DNA from: CAVVMA01 sp963830715
Lineage (GTDB): Bacteria; Desulfobacterota; Binatia; Binatales; Binataceae
NCBI GenBank assembly: GCA_963830715.1
Contig: CAWHNS010000005.1
Span: forward strand, 105,643 to 169,642
DNA length: 64,000 nt
Reading direction: 5' to 3'
This document shows, one piece after another, positions 52,263 through 61,993 of the stretch. A program made the translations under genes and the position numbers. The notes beneath the pieces are model-generated. The model had not been told where the DNA came from and searched no databases. It saw only the letters and a program-made list of their open reading frames with translations. Position 1 is the first letter of the stretch; every line of letters starts with the position of its first letter.

Positions 52263-53663
52263 TGCGCCGGCCATCGGCGCGCCGGCGTCTCTTCCGATCA
52301 CGCCCGCGCCGAGCCCCTCCTGTCTCTACTCTTCGGCGCTTTTTGCGGCTGCGCGTACGCGATCGTGCAAGGCGCCAGCGTCAACCTGTCCAAGGCCGGG
52401 CAGATCGAGGAGGGCATTCAGGCCCTGCGCCAACTGAATTTCAAGATCCCCGTTCCGGTGGTCGCGATGACGCCCGACCAGGCCGGGCAGGTAATACTCG
52501 AAGAGATACATCGCGATTATACCGACGAGCAGTTGAAGATTGAGGCTTCAACCGGCGCGATGGTCGGGCTGTATCCGAAGGGCATCGACCTCGAAGCCGA
52601 AACACTCAAGCTCCTCAAGAGCCAGATCGCCGGTTTCTACGAGCCGCACCGCATGGAAATGATTCTGGTCTCGGGCGCCGGCGAAACCGGGTTCTGGAAC
52701 CGCGTCACCGAGTTCATGACCCAGCGCGACCTGGTGGGCGAGATGTTGCTCGCGCATGAACTCACCCACGCGCTCCAGGACCAGCATTTTGCCGTCACCG
52801 ATCAGTTGGAGGCGATCAAGGACAACGACGATCGGCAACTGGCGCTGAAATCAGTGGCCGAAGGCGATGCGACGGTCGCCGGCCTCGCCTGCACGATTGG
52901 GAAGATCGACGACGCCACGGTCTCCGCCCTGGTCGACAGGCTCGACCAGCTTCCGGCGCAATTTGCGGCGCAGACCAGCGGCGTGCCTGAAGCGCTGACC
53001 GCGCCGCTGATCTTCCAATACTCCGCCGGAGCGCGCTTCGTCGGCGAGGCGTTTCATCGCGGCGGATGGAGAGCGGTGGACGGCCTCTACCGGAAGCCGC
53101 CTCAATCGAGCCGCCAGATCATGCATCCGGCGCTCTACTTCGACCGCCCTACCCTGCCCGCCGCGATCGATATTCGCGGCTACCAGGCCGTTCTGCCGGA
53201 CTGGCAAAGGGTCGACGCAAACACGCTCGGCGGGTTACTCCTGCAAGTGATCCTCAAGCGCAACCTGACTCCATCGGCGCCGGAAGTTGGTCTTGCCGAT
53301 CGATGGGCTGGCGACCGGATAGTCACCTTGCGTAGAGGCACAAGCCTGACGGTGCTGTGGCTCGTGCTCTTCAGTGACGAGCAGTCGGCGCAGCGGTTCG
53401 CGACGGCCTATGCAGGAGCGCTCGACAGGTTCCTCGGCGCCGGCGACACCGCATCACGTCGAGGCCAGGTCGAGCGCGGTACTCACGATTGCCGGCGAGG
53501 AGATGCCTGCGCGCTGCCAGATCTCGCCGCGGCCGTCTGGAAGGCGACCCGAATAGACCGCCCGGCGCCTCCGCCCCGGTCGCCGGTTCGCGCCACCAGC
53601 GAACGCGCGCCAACTCTCGCATCGATGATCACTGCGCCAGCATCGCCGCAGCCTTCGAGATGA
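52262..53663 (+). CDS. Lipoprotein-like HExxH metalloprotease (frameshifts at both ends)
   Basis: Zinc motif GEMLLAHELTHALQDQHF (HELTH) with a probable third ligand in SVAEGDATVAG. From GTG 52365 the frame is continuous. Upstream in that frame lies PLLSLLFGAFCGCAYAIVQG, a lipobox-like signal without a start codon. The ATG at 52262, overlapping the rlpA stop (TGATG), would reach it after one shift near 52311. Between about 53450 and 53505 the sequence probably leaves and re-enters the frame (PHHVEARSSAVLTIAGEEM), then LPDLAAAVWKATRIDRPAP. Envelope protease of unknown substrate, about 460 residues. Confidence 0.65.
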
Positions 53664-54099
53664 GCTGGCGTTCGTTCTCGAAGCTTGCCGTCCGCACCGC
53701 CTCGTCGAGGTCGAGCCACGCAACCTGATCGATTTCGGCGTCGTGGGCCGACGTGTCACCATCCTTCAACTTCATCAGGAAGAAGTGGACGCTTTTGAAC
53801 ACCCTCATCAGCGGCGCGCCGGGATTTTCGTGGAACGAGAAGATGTAGGAAATATCGCCTAGCGGTTTCGCGTCGGCGGCGGTGAGGCCGGTCTCTTCGC
53901 GCACCTCGCGAAGAGCGGCCTGCGCGACGCTCTCGCCCTTCTCCACGTGGCCCTTGGGGAGGACCCAGTATTCCTTTCCGGCGGGCCTGACCAGGACGAC
54001 CTCGAATCCGCCGCGCGGTTTGCGCCGCCAGATGAGGCCGCCGGCGGAGACCTCGCGCCTTCTCTCGACGGCAGGCGGGCCTTTTGAGCGATTCGCCAT
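53629..54099 (-). CDS. NUDIX hydrolase
   Basis: Nudix box GHVEKGESVAQAALREVREE TG in standard form, preceded by EVSAGGLIWRRKPRGGFEVV and YWVLPKGHVEKGE, which resembles the diadenosine-polyphosphate (MutT/Ap4A) subgroup. Start ATG at 54097-54099; an upstream start at 54150 is less likely. 156 residues. The end overlaps the protease gene convergently by 35 bases. Confidence 0.85.
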   Translation of the reverse strand: MANRSKGPPAVERRREVSAGGLIWRRKPRGGFEVVLVRPAGKEYWVLPKGHVEKGESVAQAALREVREETGLTAADAKPLGDISYIFSFHENPGAPLMRVFKSVHFFLMKLKDGDTSAHDAEIDQVAWLDLDEAVRTASFENERQLISKAAAMLAQ

Positions 54100-54181
54100 T
54101 CCTGGTGCAACCCCCAAAGCCAAGGTGACCGGCGTCCGAGCGCTCGCCAAGCTGCTGCCAACTCTATAAGTTTCGTAACCC

Positions 54182-56314
54182 TCAGCCTATATCGGCAAGG
54201 CTGAAACCGAACTCCAGCATCCGGCCCAGCGCCCTCCGGGCTCCCGCCGATTCCTCGCGCAGGAGCCGCGGGTCTCGGCGCAGCCAGTCCTCGGCGATAT
54301 CCCGCGCGCGCTGGACGATTGCCTCATCGCGGATGAAATGCGCGAATCTGAGCGGCAGCGCGCCGGCCTGACGCGCACCGAGCAGGTCACCGGGACCGCG
54401 CATGCGCAGATCGGCGCGGGCAATCTCGACGCCGCTGCTGCTCCGCGCCATGATGCCGATACGGTCGCGGGCGCGCGCGTCGGCGTCGCGCGACACCACC
54501 AGACAGCATCGCGAGGGCGCCCTGCCCCGCCCCACGCGGCCGCGCAACTGATGGAGCTGGGCGAGGCCGTAGCGCTCCGCCGCGCTCACCACGATCACGG
54601 TAGCTTCCGGCACGTCGATACCGACCTCGACCACAGTGGTAGAGACCAGGACGTCGAGCGCGCCATCGCGAAAGTCGGTCATGACCCTTTGCTTGTCGGT
54701 GGCGCGCATCCGTCCGTGCATCGCGCCGATTCGGAAGCCCTTGAGCGCGTCATCGCGCAATCGCTGCGCCGTCGCGATTACCGAGGGCACGTCTTCGTCA
54801 TCGTCACCGTCGCCTTCGATCAATGGCACGATGTAGTAAGCGCGATGGCCGGCCTCGAGTCCCGCCCGCAACGCCGCGTGGACGACCGTCATTTCGTCTT
54901 CGTCGAAAATCTGTGTGACGATCGGCGTTCGGCCGGGCGGCAACTCGTCGAGGAATGACACGTCGAGATTCGCGAACAACGTCATCGCGAGGCTGCGCGG
55001 AATCGGCGTCGCGGTCATCAGGAGCATGTCGGCGGTCGCGCCCAGAGACTTGAGACGCGCCCGATCGAATACTCCGAAGCGATGCTGTTCGTCGACGATC
55101 GCGAGTCCGAGCCGCGCGACCCGAACGCGCTCCTGGATCAGCGCCTGGGTTCCGAAGACGATCGATGCCTCTCCGCTTGCGAGGTCGCGCAGGACCATCT
55201 TTCGCCGCGCGGCGGTCACTTTGCCGGTCAAGATCGCGCTTCGCACCGCAATCCCGGATGACAGCCCTGCAAACGCTGCGTGATGCTGCTCGGCGAGCAA
55301 CTCGGTCGGGGCCATCATCAGGACCTGACAGCCGGACTCGATTGCCCGCAGCGCCGCCCAGAACGCGACGACCGTTTTTCCGCTGCCGACGTCGCCCATC
55401 AGAATGCGATTCATCTGCCGCGGCCGCGCCATGTCGGCCTCGATTTCGGCGATCGCCGCGCGCTGCGATGCGGTCGGCTGAAACGGAAGCGTGGTGAGGA
55501 ATCGATCCGTCAGCTTGCCCGATCCGCCGAGCGCACGACCCGTGCGCGCTCCTGCGCGGTCCCGCTCGATACAGAGTGCGAGCTGAAACGCGAACATCTC
55601 GTCGAGCGCGAGCGCCGAGTAAGCGACGCTTGTGCCCTCTCGAAGCGATTGCAGATCCGAGTCGGCCGCCGGCGTGTGAAGCGCGCGCAGGACTTCGTTT
55701 AATGGCGCGACTCCGGCCGCTTTGCGCAAACCGTCGGGCAGCGCTCCGGAGATCGCCCCTTCGAGCTCCGCGAGGGCGCGCGCGACAAGGTTCGCGAACA
55801 ATCGCTGACTCACCGAGTCAGGCAATCGATATTCCGCATGTATCGGCGGCCTGTCGCCATCTCTCAGCGAGTGGAGCTCCGGATGCGCGATCTCCAGAGA
55901 TCCATCCGGCGCGGTCGATACTTTGCCGTAGGCGAGAACGCGATCGTGATTCACGAATCGGCCGCGCAGGTAGGCGGGAAGATTGAACCAGACCACGCGC
56001 ACGCGAGCGCCGTCGGAATCGCGGAGCCATCCGGCGAGCAGATGGCGCCATCGCGCGCCCGGCATCGGGCGCTCGGCGAGACCCTCCAGCTCTCCTTCGA
56101 CGACCACGGTCGTGCCGGGCCGCAGTTGCGAAATCGGCGTGCGCACGCGCCAATCGTGGTAGCGCGAAGGCAGATGGAACAGCGCGTCGGCCACGGTCTG
56201 GATGCCGCGGCCGGCGAGAGCAGCCGCACGCTTCGGTCCGATGCCGGGCATCGCCTCGATCGGCGTCTCGGGCCGGAGCGTCGAAGGCGTCGACTTGGCG
56301 TGGCCTGACGTCAA
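54182..56314 (-). CDS. recG: ATP-dependent DNA helicase RecG
   Basis: Remodels stalled forks and branched DNA. Wedge/OB domain: MPGIGPKRAAALAGRGIQTV and FHLPSRYHDWRVRTPISQLR. Helicase motifs: Walker A LMGDVGSGKTVVAFWAALRA, Ia MMAPTELLAEQH, II AIVDEQHRFGVFDRARLKSL, III LLMTATPIPRSLAMT, V VSTTVVEVGIDVPEA, VI QLRGRVGRGRAPSRCC, and the TRG-like PGDLLGARQAGALPLRFA. 710 residues, full length and intact. Confidence 0.95.
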   Translation of the reverse strand: MTSGHAKSTPSTLRPETPIEAMPGIGPKRAAALAGRGIQTVADALFHLPSRYHDWRVRTPISQLRPGTTVVVEGELEGLAERPMPGARWRHLLAGWLRDSDGARVRVVWFNLPAYLRGRFVNHDRVLAYGKVSTAPDGSLEIAHPELHSLRDGDRPPIHAEYRLPDSVSQRLFANLVARALAELEGAISGALPDGLRKAAGVAPLNEVLRALHTPAADSDLQSLREGTSVAYSALALDEMFAFQLALCIERDRAGARTGRALGGSGKLTDRFLTTLPFQPTASQRAAIAEIEADMARPRQMNRILMGDVGSGKTVVAFWAALRAIESGCQVLMMAPTELLAEQHHAAFAGLSSGIAVRSAILTGKVTAARRKMVLRDLASGEASIVFGTQALIQERVRVARLGLAIVDEQHRFGVFDRARLKSLGATADMLLMTATPIPRSLAMTLFANLDVSFLDELPPGRTPIVTQIFDEDEMTVVHAALRAGLEAGHRAYYIVPLIEGDGDDDEDVPSVIATAQRLRDDALKGFRIGAMHGRMRATDKQRVMTDFRDGALDVLVSTTVVEVGIDVPEATVIVVSAAERYGLAQLHQLRGRVGRGRAPSRCCLVVSRDADARARDRIGIMARSSSGVEIARADLRMRGPGDLLGARQAGALPLRFAHFIRDEAIVQRARDIAEDWLRRDPRLLREESAGARRALGRMLEFGFSLADIG

Positions 56315-56444
56315 GACCGGTCATGCTCCTTTGGCATCAAGCTGGCCTTCAAAGCACGCTTGAAGTAGAGTTTAGCCAACGGGTGGTAGTTCGATCTTGC
56401 GGAAGGTTCCCCACAGGATGCGAGACCTGGAGGAAGAATGCGCG

Positions 56445-57500
56445 ATGGCAGTTGATGAATCGAAGCTGAACGAACTCATGCAGAAGATGCTCGGCGACAT
56501 GAGCGCCACGATCGGCGGGGCGTTGGTCGTGGTCGGTGACAAACTTGGCCTCTACAAGGCTCTGGCCCAGCACGGTCCGATGACCTCCGCTGAACTCGCT
56601 GGCAAAACCGGTACGGCGGAGCGCTATATCCGCGAATGGCTGGCGCAGCAGGCAGCTTCGGGATACGTGATGATAGAGCGCGGAAGCGGACGTTACTTCA
56701 TGACGCCCGAGCAGGCAATGGCCTTCGCCGATGAAGGTGGACCGGCATTCGTAGCCGGCGCGTTCGAAATCATCAGTTCGATATTCCGCGACGAGCCCAA
56801 GATTGCGGAAGCGTTTCGAACCGGCGGCGGCGTCGGATGGCACGAACACGATCCCGCACTTTTCCGCGGCACGGAGCGTTTCTTCCGGCCTGGATACGCC
56901 GCGCACCTGGTGCAGGAGTGGATTCCAGCGCTCGAAGGTGCGAGAGAAAAAATGGAGCGCGGGGCGCGCGTCGCCGACGTCGGATGCGGCCACGGCGCTT
57001 CGACTATCCTGATGGCGAAGGCGTTTCCGAAATCGTCATTCACTGGATTCGACTATCACGTCCCCTCGCTGGAACGGGCGCGCGAGGCCGCTCGTGAAGC
57101 AGGCGTGGCGGATCGAGTGAAATTCGAACAGGCGACCGCCAAAGACTATCCGGGCCGTTACGACCTGGTCGCGTTCTTCGATTGTCTCCACGACATGGGC
57201 GATCCGGTGGGGGCGGCGGCGCACGTGCTCAAGACTCTCGACGGCGACGGCACCTGGATGATCGTCGAGCCGTTCGCCGGCGACAGCGTCGAGGAGAACC
57301 TGAACCCGATCGGCCGGATGTTTTATGCCGCCTCAACGATGATCTGCACGCCGGCGTCGCTGTCGCAGGAAGTCGGGCTGGCGCTCGGCACGCAGGCCGG
57401 AGAGGCGCGGCTGCGCGAGGTCGTCACCGGCGGCGGATTCCGCCGCTTCCGACGCGCCACCGCGACGCCGTTCAACCTGGTGCTGGAAGCCAGGCCGTGA
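56445..57500 (+). CDS. SAM-dependent methyltransferase with N-terminal winged helix
   Basis: Start ATG at 56445 after GGAGGAAG. N-terminal winged helix (ALVVVGDKLGLYKALAQHGP, AELAGKTGTAERYIREWLAQ) like the dimerisation domain of O-methyltransferases. Class I core: RVADVGCGHGASTILMAKAF, FTGFDYHVPSLERAREAARE, DLVAFFDCLHDMGDPVGAAA. 351 residues, of the Rv2258c-like group as I know it. Substrate unknown. Confidence 0.85.
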   Translation: MAVDESKLNELMQKMLGDMSATIGGALVVVGDKLGLYKALAQHGPMTSAELAGKTGTAERYIREWLAQQAASGYVMIERGSGRYFMTPEQAMAFADEGGPAFVAGAFEIISSIFRDEPKIAEAFRTGGGVGWHEHDPALFRGTERFFRPGYAAHLVQEWIPALEGAREKMERGARVADVGCGHGASTILMAKAFPKSSFTGFDYHVPSLERAREAAREAGVADRVKFEQATAKDYPGRYDLVAFFDCLHDMGDPVGAAAHVLKTLDGDGTWMIVEPFAGDSVEENLNPIGRMFYAASTMICTPASLSQEVGLALGTQAGEARLREVVTGGGFRRFRRATATPFNLVLEARP

Positions 57501-57529
57501 AACCTGCTGGCGTCGGCAAAGTTGCCGCC

Positions 57530-60500
57530 TCAGCGTTGCCGATGATAATCCTGCAGCGCGCGGACCTCTAGCGAGGTGCCCCTCAGCGCGCCGATTGCCT
57601 CTACCGCCGCGAGCGCGCCGGCGATCGTAGTGAAGTACGGCAGCTTCTGCTCCAGCGCAGTGCGCCGGATCGAGAACGAATCCTCGGCGCCGCGAGCTTC
57701 CGGAGTGTTGATCACCATCGCGATCCGCCCTTCGCGAATCAAATCGACGACGTGCGGACTGCCCTCGGCCACCTTGTTGACCCTCGCGCATTCGATACCG
57801 AGGCCGCGAATGAATCGCATCGTGCCGCCGGTCGCGATCAACGCGAACCCCATCGAGCTCAATCCGCGCCCGATCGGCTCCAGCGATGCTTTGTCCTCGT
57901 CGCGCACGCTGATGAAGGCGGTGCCCGCGGCCGGAAGATCGGTTGAGGCCGCCAGCTCGGCCTTCGCGAAAGCCATCGCGAACGACTCGTCGATCCCCAT
58001 CACTTCGCCGGTGGACTTCATCTCGGGGCCGAGGATGGTATCGACGCCGGGGAAGCGCACGAACGGAAAGACCGACTCCTTCACCGCGACGTGCCGGGGC
58101 ACGCGCTCCGTAACGAAACCTAATTCCTCCAGTTTCTTGCCGGTCATCACCCGCGATGCGAGCTTGGCGAGCGGCACTCCGATCGCCTTGCTGACGAACG
58201 GGATCGTGCGGGAAGCGCGGGGGTTGACCTCCAGAATGAATACCTCGCCCCGGTAAATTGCGTACTGGATATTGATCAGGCCGATCACGCCGAGCTCGCG
58301 CGCGAGGAGCTGCGTTTGCCTGATGAGTTCCTTCTGCAACTCGAGTGTGAGACCGCGCGGCGGCAGGACGCACGCGCTGTCGCCGGAATGTATTCCGGCG
58401 TGCTCGACGTGCTCCATGATGCCGCCGACCACCACCGTCTCGCCGTCGGCGATCGCATCGACGTCAACTTCGATCGCGCCGTCGAGATAGCGGTCGATCA
58501 GCAGCGGATGCCGCTCGGAGGCTTGCAGCGCGTGGGTCACGTAGCGCCGCAGCGCGGATTCGTCCAGCACCACTTCCATGGCGCGCCCGCCGAGCACATA
58601 TGAAGGACGAATGAGCACCGGATAGCCAATCCGCGCCGCGCCGGCGACCGCCTCATCGAGGTCTCGCGCAAGGATTCCCCGTGGTTGCTTGAGACCGAGC
58701 TTCTCGACCAGGACATTGAAGCGCTCGCGGTCCTCGGCGCGATCGATCGCGTCCGGCGGCGTGCCGAGAATCTTCACCCCGGCGCGCGCCAGCGGGACGG
58801 CGAGCTTGAGCGGAGTCTGCCCGCCGAACTGGACGATCACGCCGAGCGGTTGCTCGCGGGTGACGATCGCCATTACGTCTTCAAAGGTCAGTGGTTCGAA
58901 GTACAGGCGGTCGGAGATGTCGTAATCGGTGGAGACGGTCTCGGGATTGCAGTTCACCATGATGCTCTCGAAGCCGTCTTCCTTGAGCGCCATGCTCGCG
59001 TGAACGCAGCAATAGTCAAATTCGATTCCCTGGCCGATGCGATTCGGGCCGCCGCCGAGAATCATCACCTTGCGGCGCTGGTCCGGTTCCGCTTCGTCCT
59101 CGCCTTCGTAGGTGGAATAGAGGTAGGGGGTGAACGCCTGGAACTCGGCGCCGCAGGTATCGACGGTTTTGTAAACCGGCGCAATGCGCAGCTCGCGGCG
59201 GCGGCGCGAAATCGCATGCTCGTCCTCGCCTTTCAGCTCCGCAATCCGGCGATCCGAAAATCCCATCGATTTAGCTTCGCGCAGCAATTCGCCGTCGAGC
59301 GGATCACTTGCGATTCGCGACTCGGCGGCGACGATTTCCGAGATCGCGTCGATGAACCAGGGATCGATCCTGGTGAGCGCGTGAATTTCCGCGACCGCGA
59401 TTCCAACCCGCAGCGCGTCGGCGACGTAATAGAGGCGCTGACTGTGAGGAACCCGGAGATTCGCCCGCACCTCCGCGACCGCGGCGTCACGGCCGAGTGC
59501 CGCTATGCGGCTCTCGAGTCCATACGATCCGATCTCAAGTGAGCGCAGCGCTTTCTGCAAGGATTCCTTGAATGTGCGCCCGATCGCCATCACTTCGCCG
59601 ACCGATTTCATTTGCGGTCCCAGCTCGTCGACGGCGCCGTGGAACTTCTCGAATGCGAAGCGCGGAACCTTGGTCACAACGTAGTCGATGGTCGGCTCGA
59701 AGCAGGCCGGCGTCATGCGCGTGATGTCGTTGGGGATCTCGTCGAGCCGATAGCCGACGGCGAGGCGCGCCGCGATTTTCGCGATCGGAAAGCCGGTCGC
59801 CTTGGAGGCCAGCGCGGAGCTTCTCGACACTCGCGGATTCATCTCGATCACGACCATCCGGCCCGTTCCGGGTTCGACCGCGAACTGGATATTGCTGCCT
59901 CCGGTGTCGACTCCGATTTCGCGGATGATCCGCAGCGCCGCGTCGCGCATCACCTGGTATTCCTTGTCGCTCAGGGTCTGCGCAGGCGCGACGGTTATCG
60001 AATCGCCGGTGTGGACCCCCATCGGGTCGAGGTTCTCGATCGAGCAGATGATCACGACGTTGTCGGCGCCGTCGCGCATCACCTCGAGTTCGAACTCCTT
60101 CCATCCTTCCACCGACTGTTCGACCAGCACCTCGTGGCTCGGGGAAGCCCGGAGGCCCCATTCGATCTTCGCGCGGTAATCGTCAGGGTCGCGCGCGATC
60201 GAACCGCCTGTGCCGCCGAGCGTGCGCGAGGGGCGAATGATCAACGGGAGATCGAGCAGGCGGCGGATTCGTTCGGCGTCATCGTGGGAATGCGCGACGG
60301 CGGAGGCCGGGACCTCCAAACCGATATTGACCATTGCCCGTTTGAAGAGGTCGCGGTCCTCGGCTTTCTTGATCGCGTGGAGCTTTGCGCCGATCAGCTC
60401 GACGCCGAATCGATCCAGCACTCCGGATTCAGCAAGCTCGATCGCGAGGTTGAGCGCAGTCTGTCCGCCCACGGTAGGCAGGAGCGCGTCGGGACGCTCG

Positions 60501-60769
60501 CATTCGATGATCTTCGCGATCACACCCGCGGTCATGGGCTCGATATAGGTCCGATCGGCCAGGTCCGGGTCGGTCATTATCGTGGCGGGGTTGGAGTTGA
60601 TGAGAATCAGGCGCAGGCCCTCTTCCCGCAGCGCCTTGAGCGCCTGCGTGCCGGAGTAGTCGAATTCGCACGCCTGGCCGATAACGATCGGTCCGGAGCC
60701 AATCAACAGGACAGATTTGAGATCCTTGCGAAGCGGCAATTTCGACTTCCCGTTATTCCGATCAGTCAA
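57530..60769 (-). CDS. carB: Carbamoyl phosphate synthase large subunit
   Basis: Makes carbamoyl phosphate from bicarbonate, ammonia and 2 ATP for pyrimidines and arginine. Two homologous ATP-grasp halves: LLIGSGPIVIGQACEFDYSG and RPSRTLGGTGGSIARDPDDY in the first, MILGGGPNRIGQGIEFDYCC and RPSYVLGGRAMEVVLDESAL in the second. A C-terminal allosteric MGS-like domain follows (SSMGFALIATGGTMRFIRGL). 1,079 residues, intact. It begins two bases after the carA stop. Confidence 0.97.
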   Translation of the reverse strand: MTDRNNGKSKLPLRKDLKSVLLIGSGPIVIGQACEFDYSGTQALKALREEGLRLILINSNPATIMTDPDLADRTYIEPMTAGVIAKIIECERPDALLPTVGGQTALNLAIELAESGVLDRFGVELIGAKLHAIKKAEDRDLFKRAMVNIGLEVPASAVAHSHDDAERIRRLLDLPLIIRPSRTLGGTGGSIARDPDDYRAKIEWGLRASPSHEVLVEQSVEGWKEFELEVMRDGADNVVIICSIENLDPMGVHTGDSITVAPAQTLSDKEYQVMRDAALRIIREIGVDTGGSNIQFAVEPGTGRMVVIEMNPRVSRSSALASKATGFPIAKIAARLAVGYRLDEIPNDITRMTPACFEPTIDYVVTKVPRFAFEKFHGAVDELGPQMKSVGEVMAIGRTFKESLQKALRSLEIGSYGLESRIAALGRDAAVAEVRANLRVPHSQRLYYVADALRVGIAVAEIHALTRIDPWFIDAISEIVAAESRIASDPLDGELLREAKSMGFSDRRIAELKGEDEHAISRRRRELRIAPVYKTVDTCGAEFQAFTPYLYSTYEGEDEAEPDQRRKVMILGGGPNRIGQGIEFDYCCVHASMALKEDGFESIMVNCNPETVSTDYDISDRLYFEPLTFEDVMAIVTREQPLGVIVQFGGQTPLKLAVPLARAGVKILGTPPDAIDRAEDRERFNVLVEKLGLKQPRGILARDLDEAVAGAARIGYPVLIRPSYVLGGRAMEVVLDESALRRYVTHALQASERHPLLIDRYLDGAIEVDVDAIADGETVVVGGIMEHVEHAGIHSGDSACVLPPRGLTLELQKELIRQTQLLARELGVIGLINIQYAIYRGEVFILEVNPRASRTIPFVSKAIGVPLAKLASRVMTGKKLEELGFVTERVPRHVAVKESVFPFVRFPGVDTILGPEMKSTGEVMGIDESFAMAFAKAELAASTDLPAAGTAFISVRDEDKASLEPIGRGLSSMGFALIATGGTMRFIRGLGIECARVNKVAEGSPHVVDLIREGRIAMVINTPEARGAEDSFSIRRTALEQKLPYFTTIAGALAAVEAIGALRGTSLEVRALQDYHRQR

Positions 60770-60770
60770 C

Positions 60771-61993
60771 TCAGCCGTTCAGCGCCGGGTCGTTGTCACC
60801 TTCGGTTGCCAGGACTCGATCCAGCGCGCCGGCGCCATAGCGAGGGAATGCCTCGACCAGGCGTTTGAAACGCCCGAACAGATAGCCCGCGTCGTGCGGC
60901 CCGGGCGACGCCTCCGGATGATACTGGACCGAGAAGAACGGAACTCCGACGCCGCGAAGCCCTTCGACGGTCTTGTCGTTCAGATTCAGATGCGAGAGTT
61001 CGGCGCGTCCTGCCAGCGACTCGGCGTTGACCGCGAAGCCGTGGTTCTGCGAGGTGATTTCGACCCGGCGCGTGCGCAAATCCATCACCGGATGATTCGC
61101 GCCGTGATGGCCGAAATCCGAGCTTGTAGGTTTCGCCGCCCAGCGCCAGCCCCAGTATCTGATGGCCGAGGCAGATTCCGAACAGGGGTCTTTTGCCGAT
61201 CACGCCGCGGACCGCATCGCAGGCATAGGGCAGCGCGGCCGGGTCGCCCGGACCGTTGGAAAGAAAAACGCCGTCCGGATTGTGAGACACGATCTCGTCC
61301 GCGGTCGCCGAAGCTGGCAGCACCTTCACCCTGAACGCCCGTCGCGACCAGACGCCGCAGGATATTGCGCTTGATTCCATAGTCGACCGCGACGACCAGC
61401 GGCGCGTCGCGAAGCTTCTGCTGATCGATCTGCCGATAGCCTCGCCCCAACTCCCAGTCGCCGGTATCCCAATCGTACGCGGCCGCGCATGTCACTTCCT
61501 TTACAAGATCGCGGCCAATCAATCCCGGCGACGACTTTGGCCTTCGCGACCAGTCTGCGCCGCGTCGAGTATCCGCGCTGGATATGACCGCCTCCTGAGC
61601 GCCGTGCGTGCGGATATGGCGGACGAGCGCCCGCGTATCGATACCCTCGATTCCAACCACGCCGCTGTTCGCCAGATACTCGCCCAGCGAAATCTCGGCA
61701 CGCCAGTTCGACGGCTGCGCGCAGTATTCCTTGACGATCGAATCCCTCGACGTAGATCGCGCCGCGATTCGGCATCCTCGGCATTGATTCCGACGTTGCC
61801 GATCTCCGGATACGTCATGCAGACGATCTGTCCGCGGTACGACGGATCGGTCAGCACCTCCTGATAACCGGTCATCGCGGTGTTGAACACGACCTCGCCG
61901 ACGGCCTCGCCGATCCGCGCCGAAGGCCCGGCCGCTAAAGATCGTTCCATCGGCGAGCGCCAGGATCGCCTCGCGGCCGCGCGCGCCCGTCAT
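60771..61993 (-). CDS. carA: Carbamoyl phosphate synthase small subunit, about seven frameshifts
   Basis: Glutaminase subunit of carbamoyl phosphate synthase. In order across frames: REAILALADGTIFSGRAFG, ARIGEAVGEVVFNTAMTGYQ, EVLTDPSYRGQIVCMTYPEI, IYVEGF, IVKEYCAQPSNWRAEISLGE, LVAKAK, SSPGLIGRDLVKEV, VVAVDYGIKRNILRRLVATG, FRVKVLPASATADEIVSHNP, the nucleophile Cys in RPLFGICLGHQILGLALGGE, FGHHGANHPVMDL and the His/Glu in VPFFSVQYHPEASPGPHDAG. Shifts lie near 61915, 61765, 61745, 61555, 61530, 61337 and 61100. ATGA overlap with pyrC. Essential with carB, so errors are likelier than decay. Confidence 0.88.
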
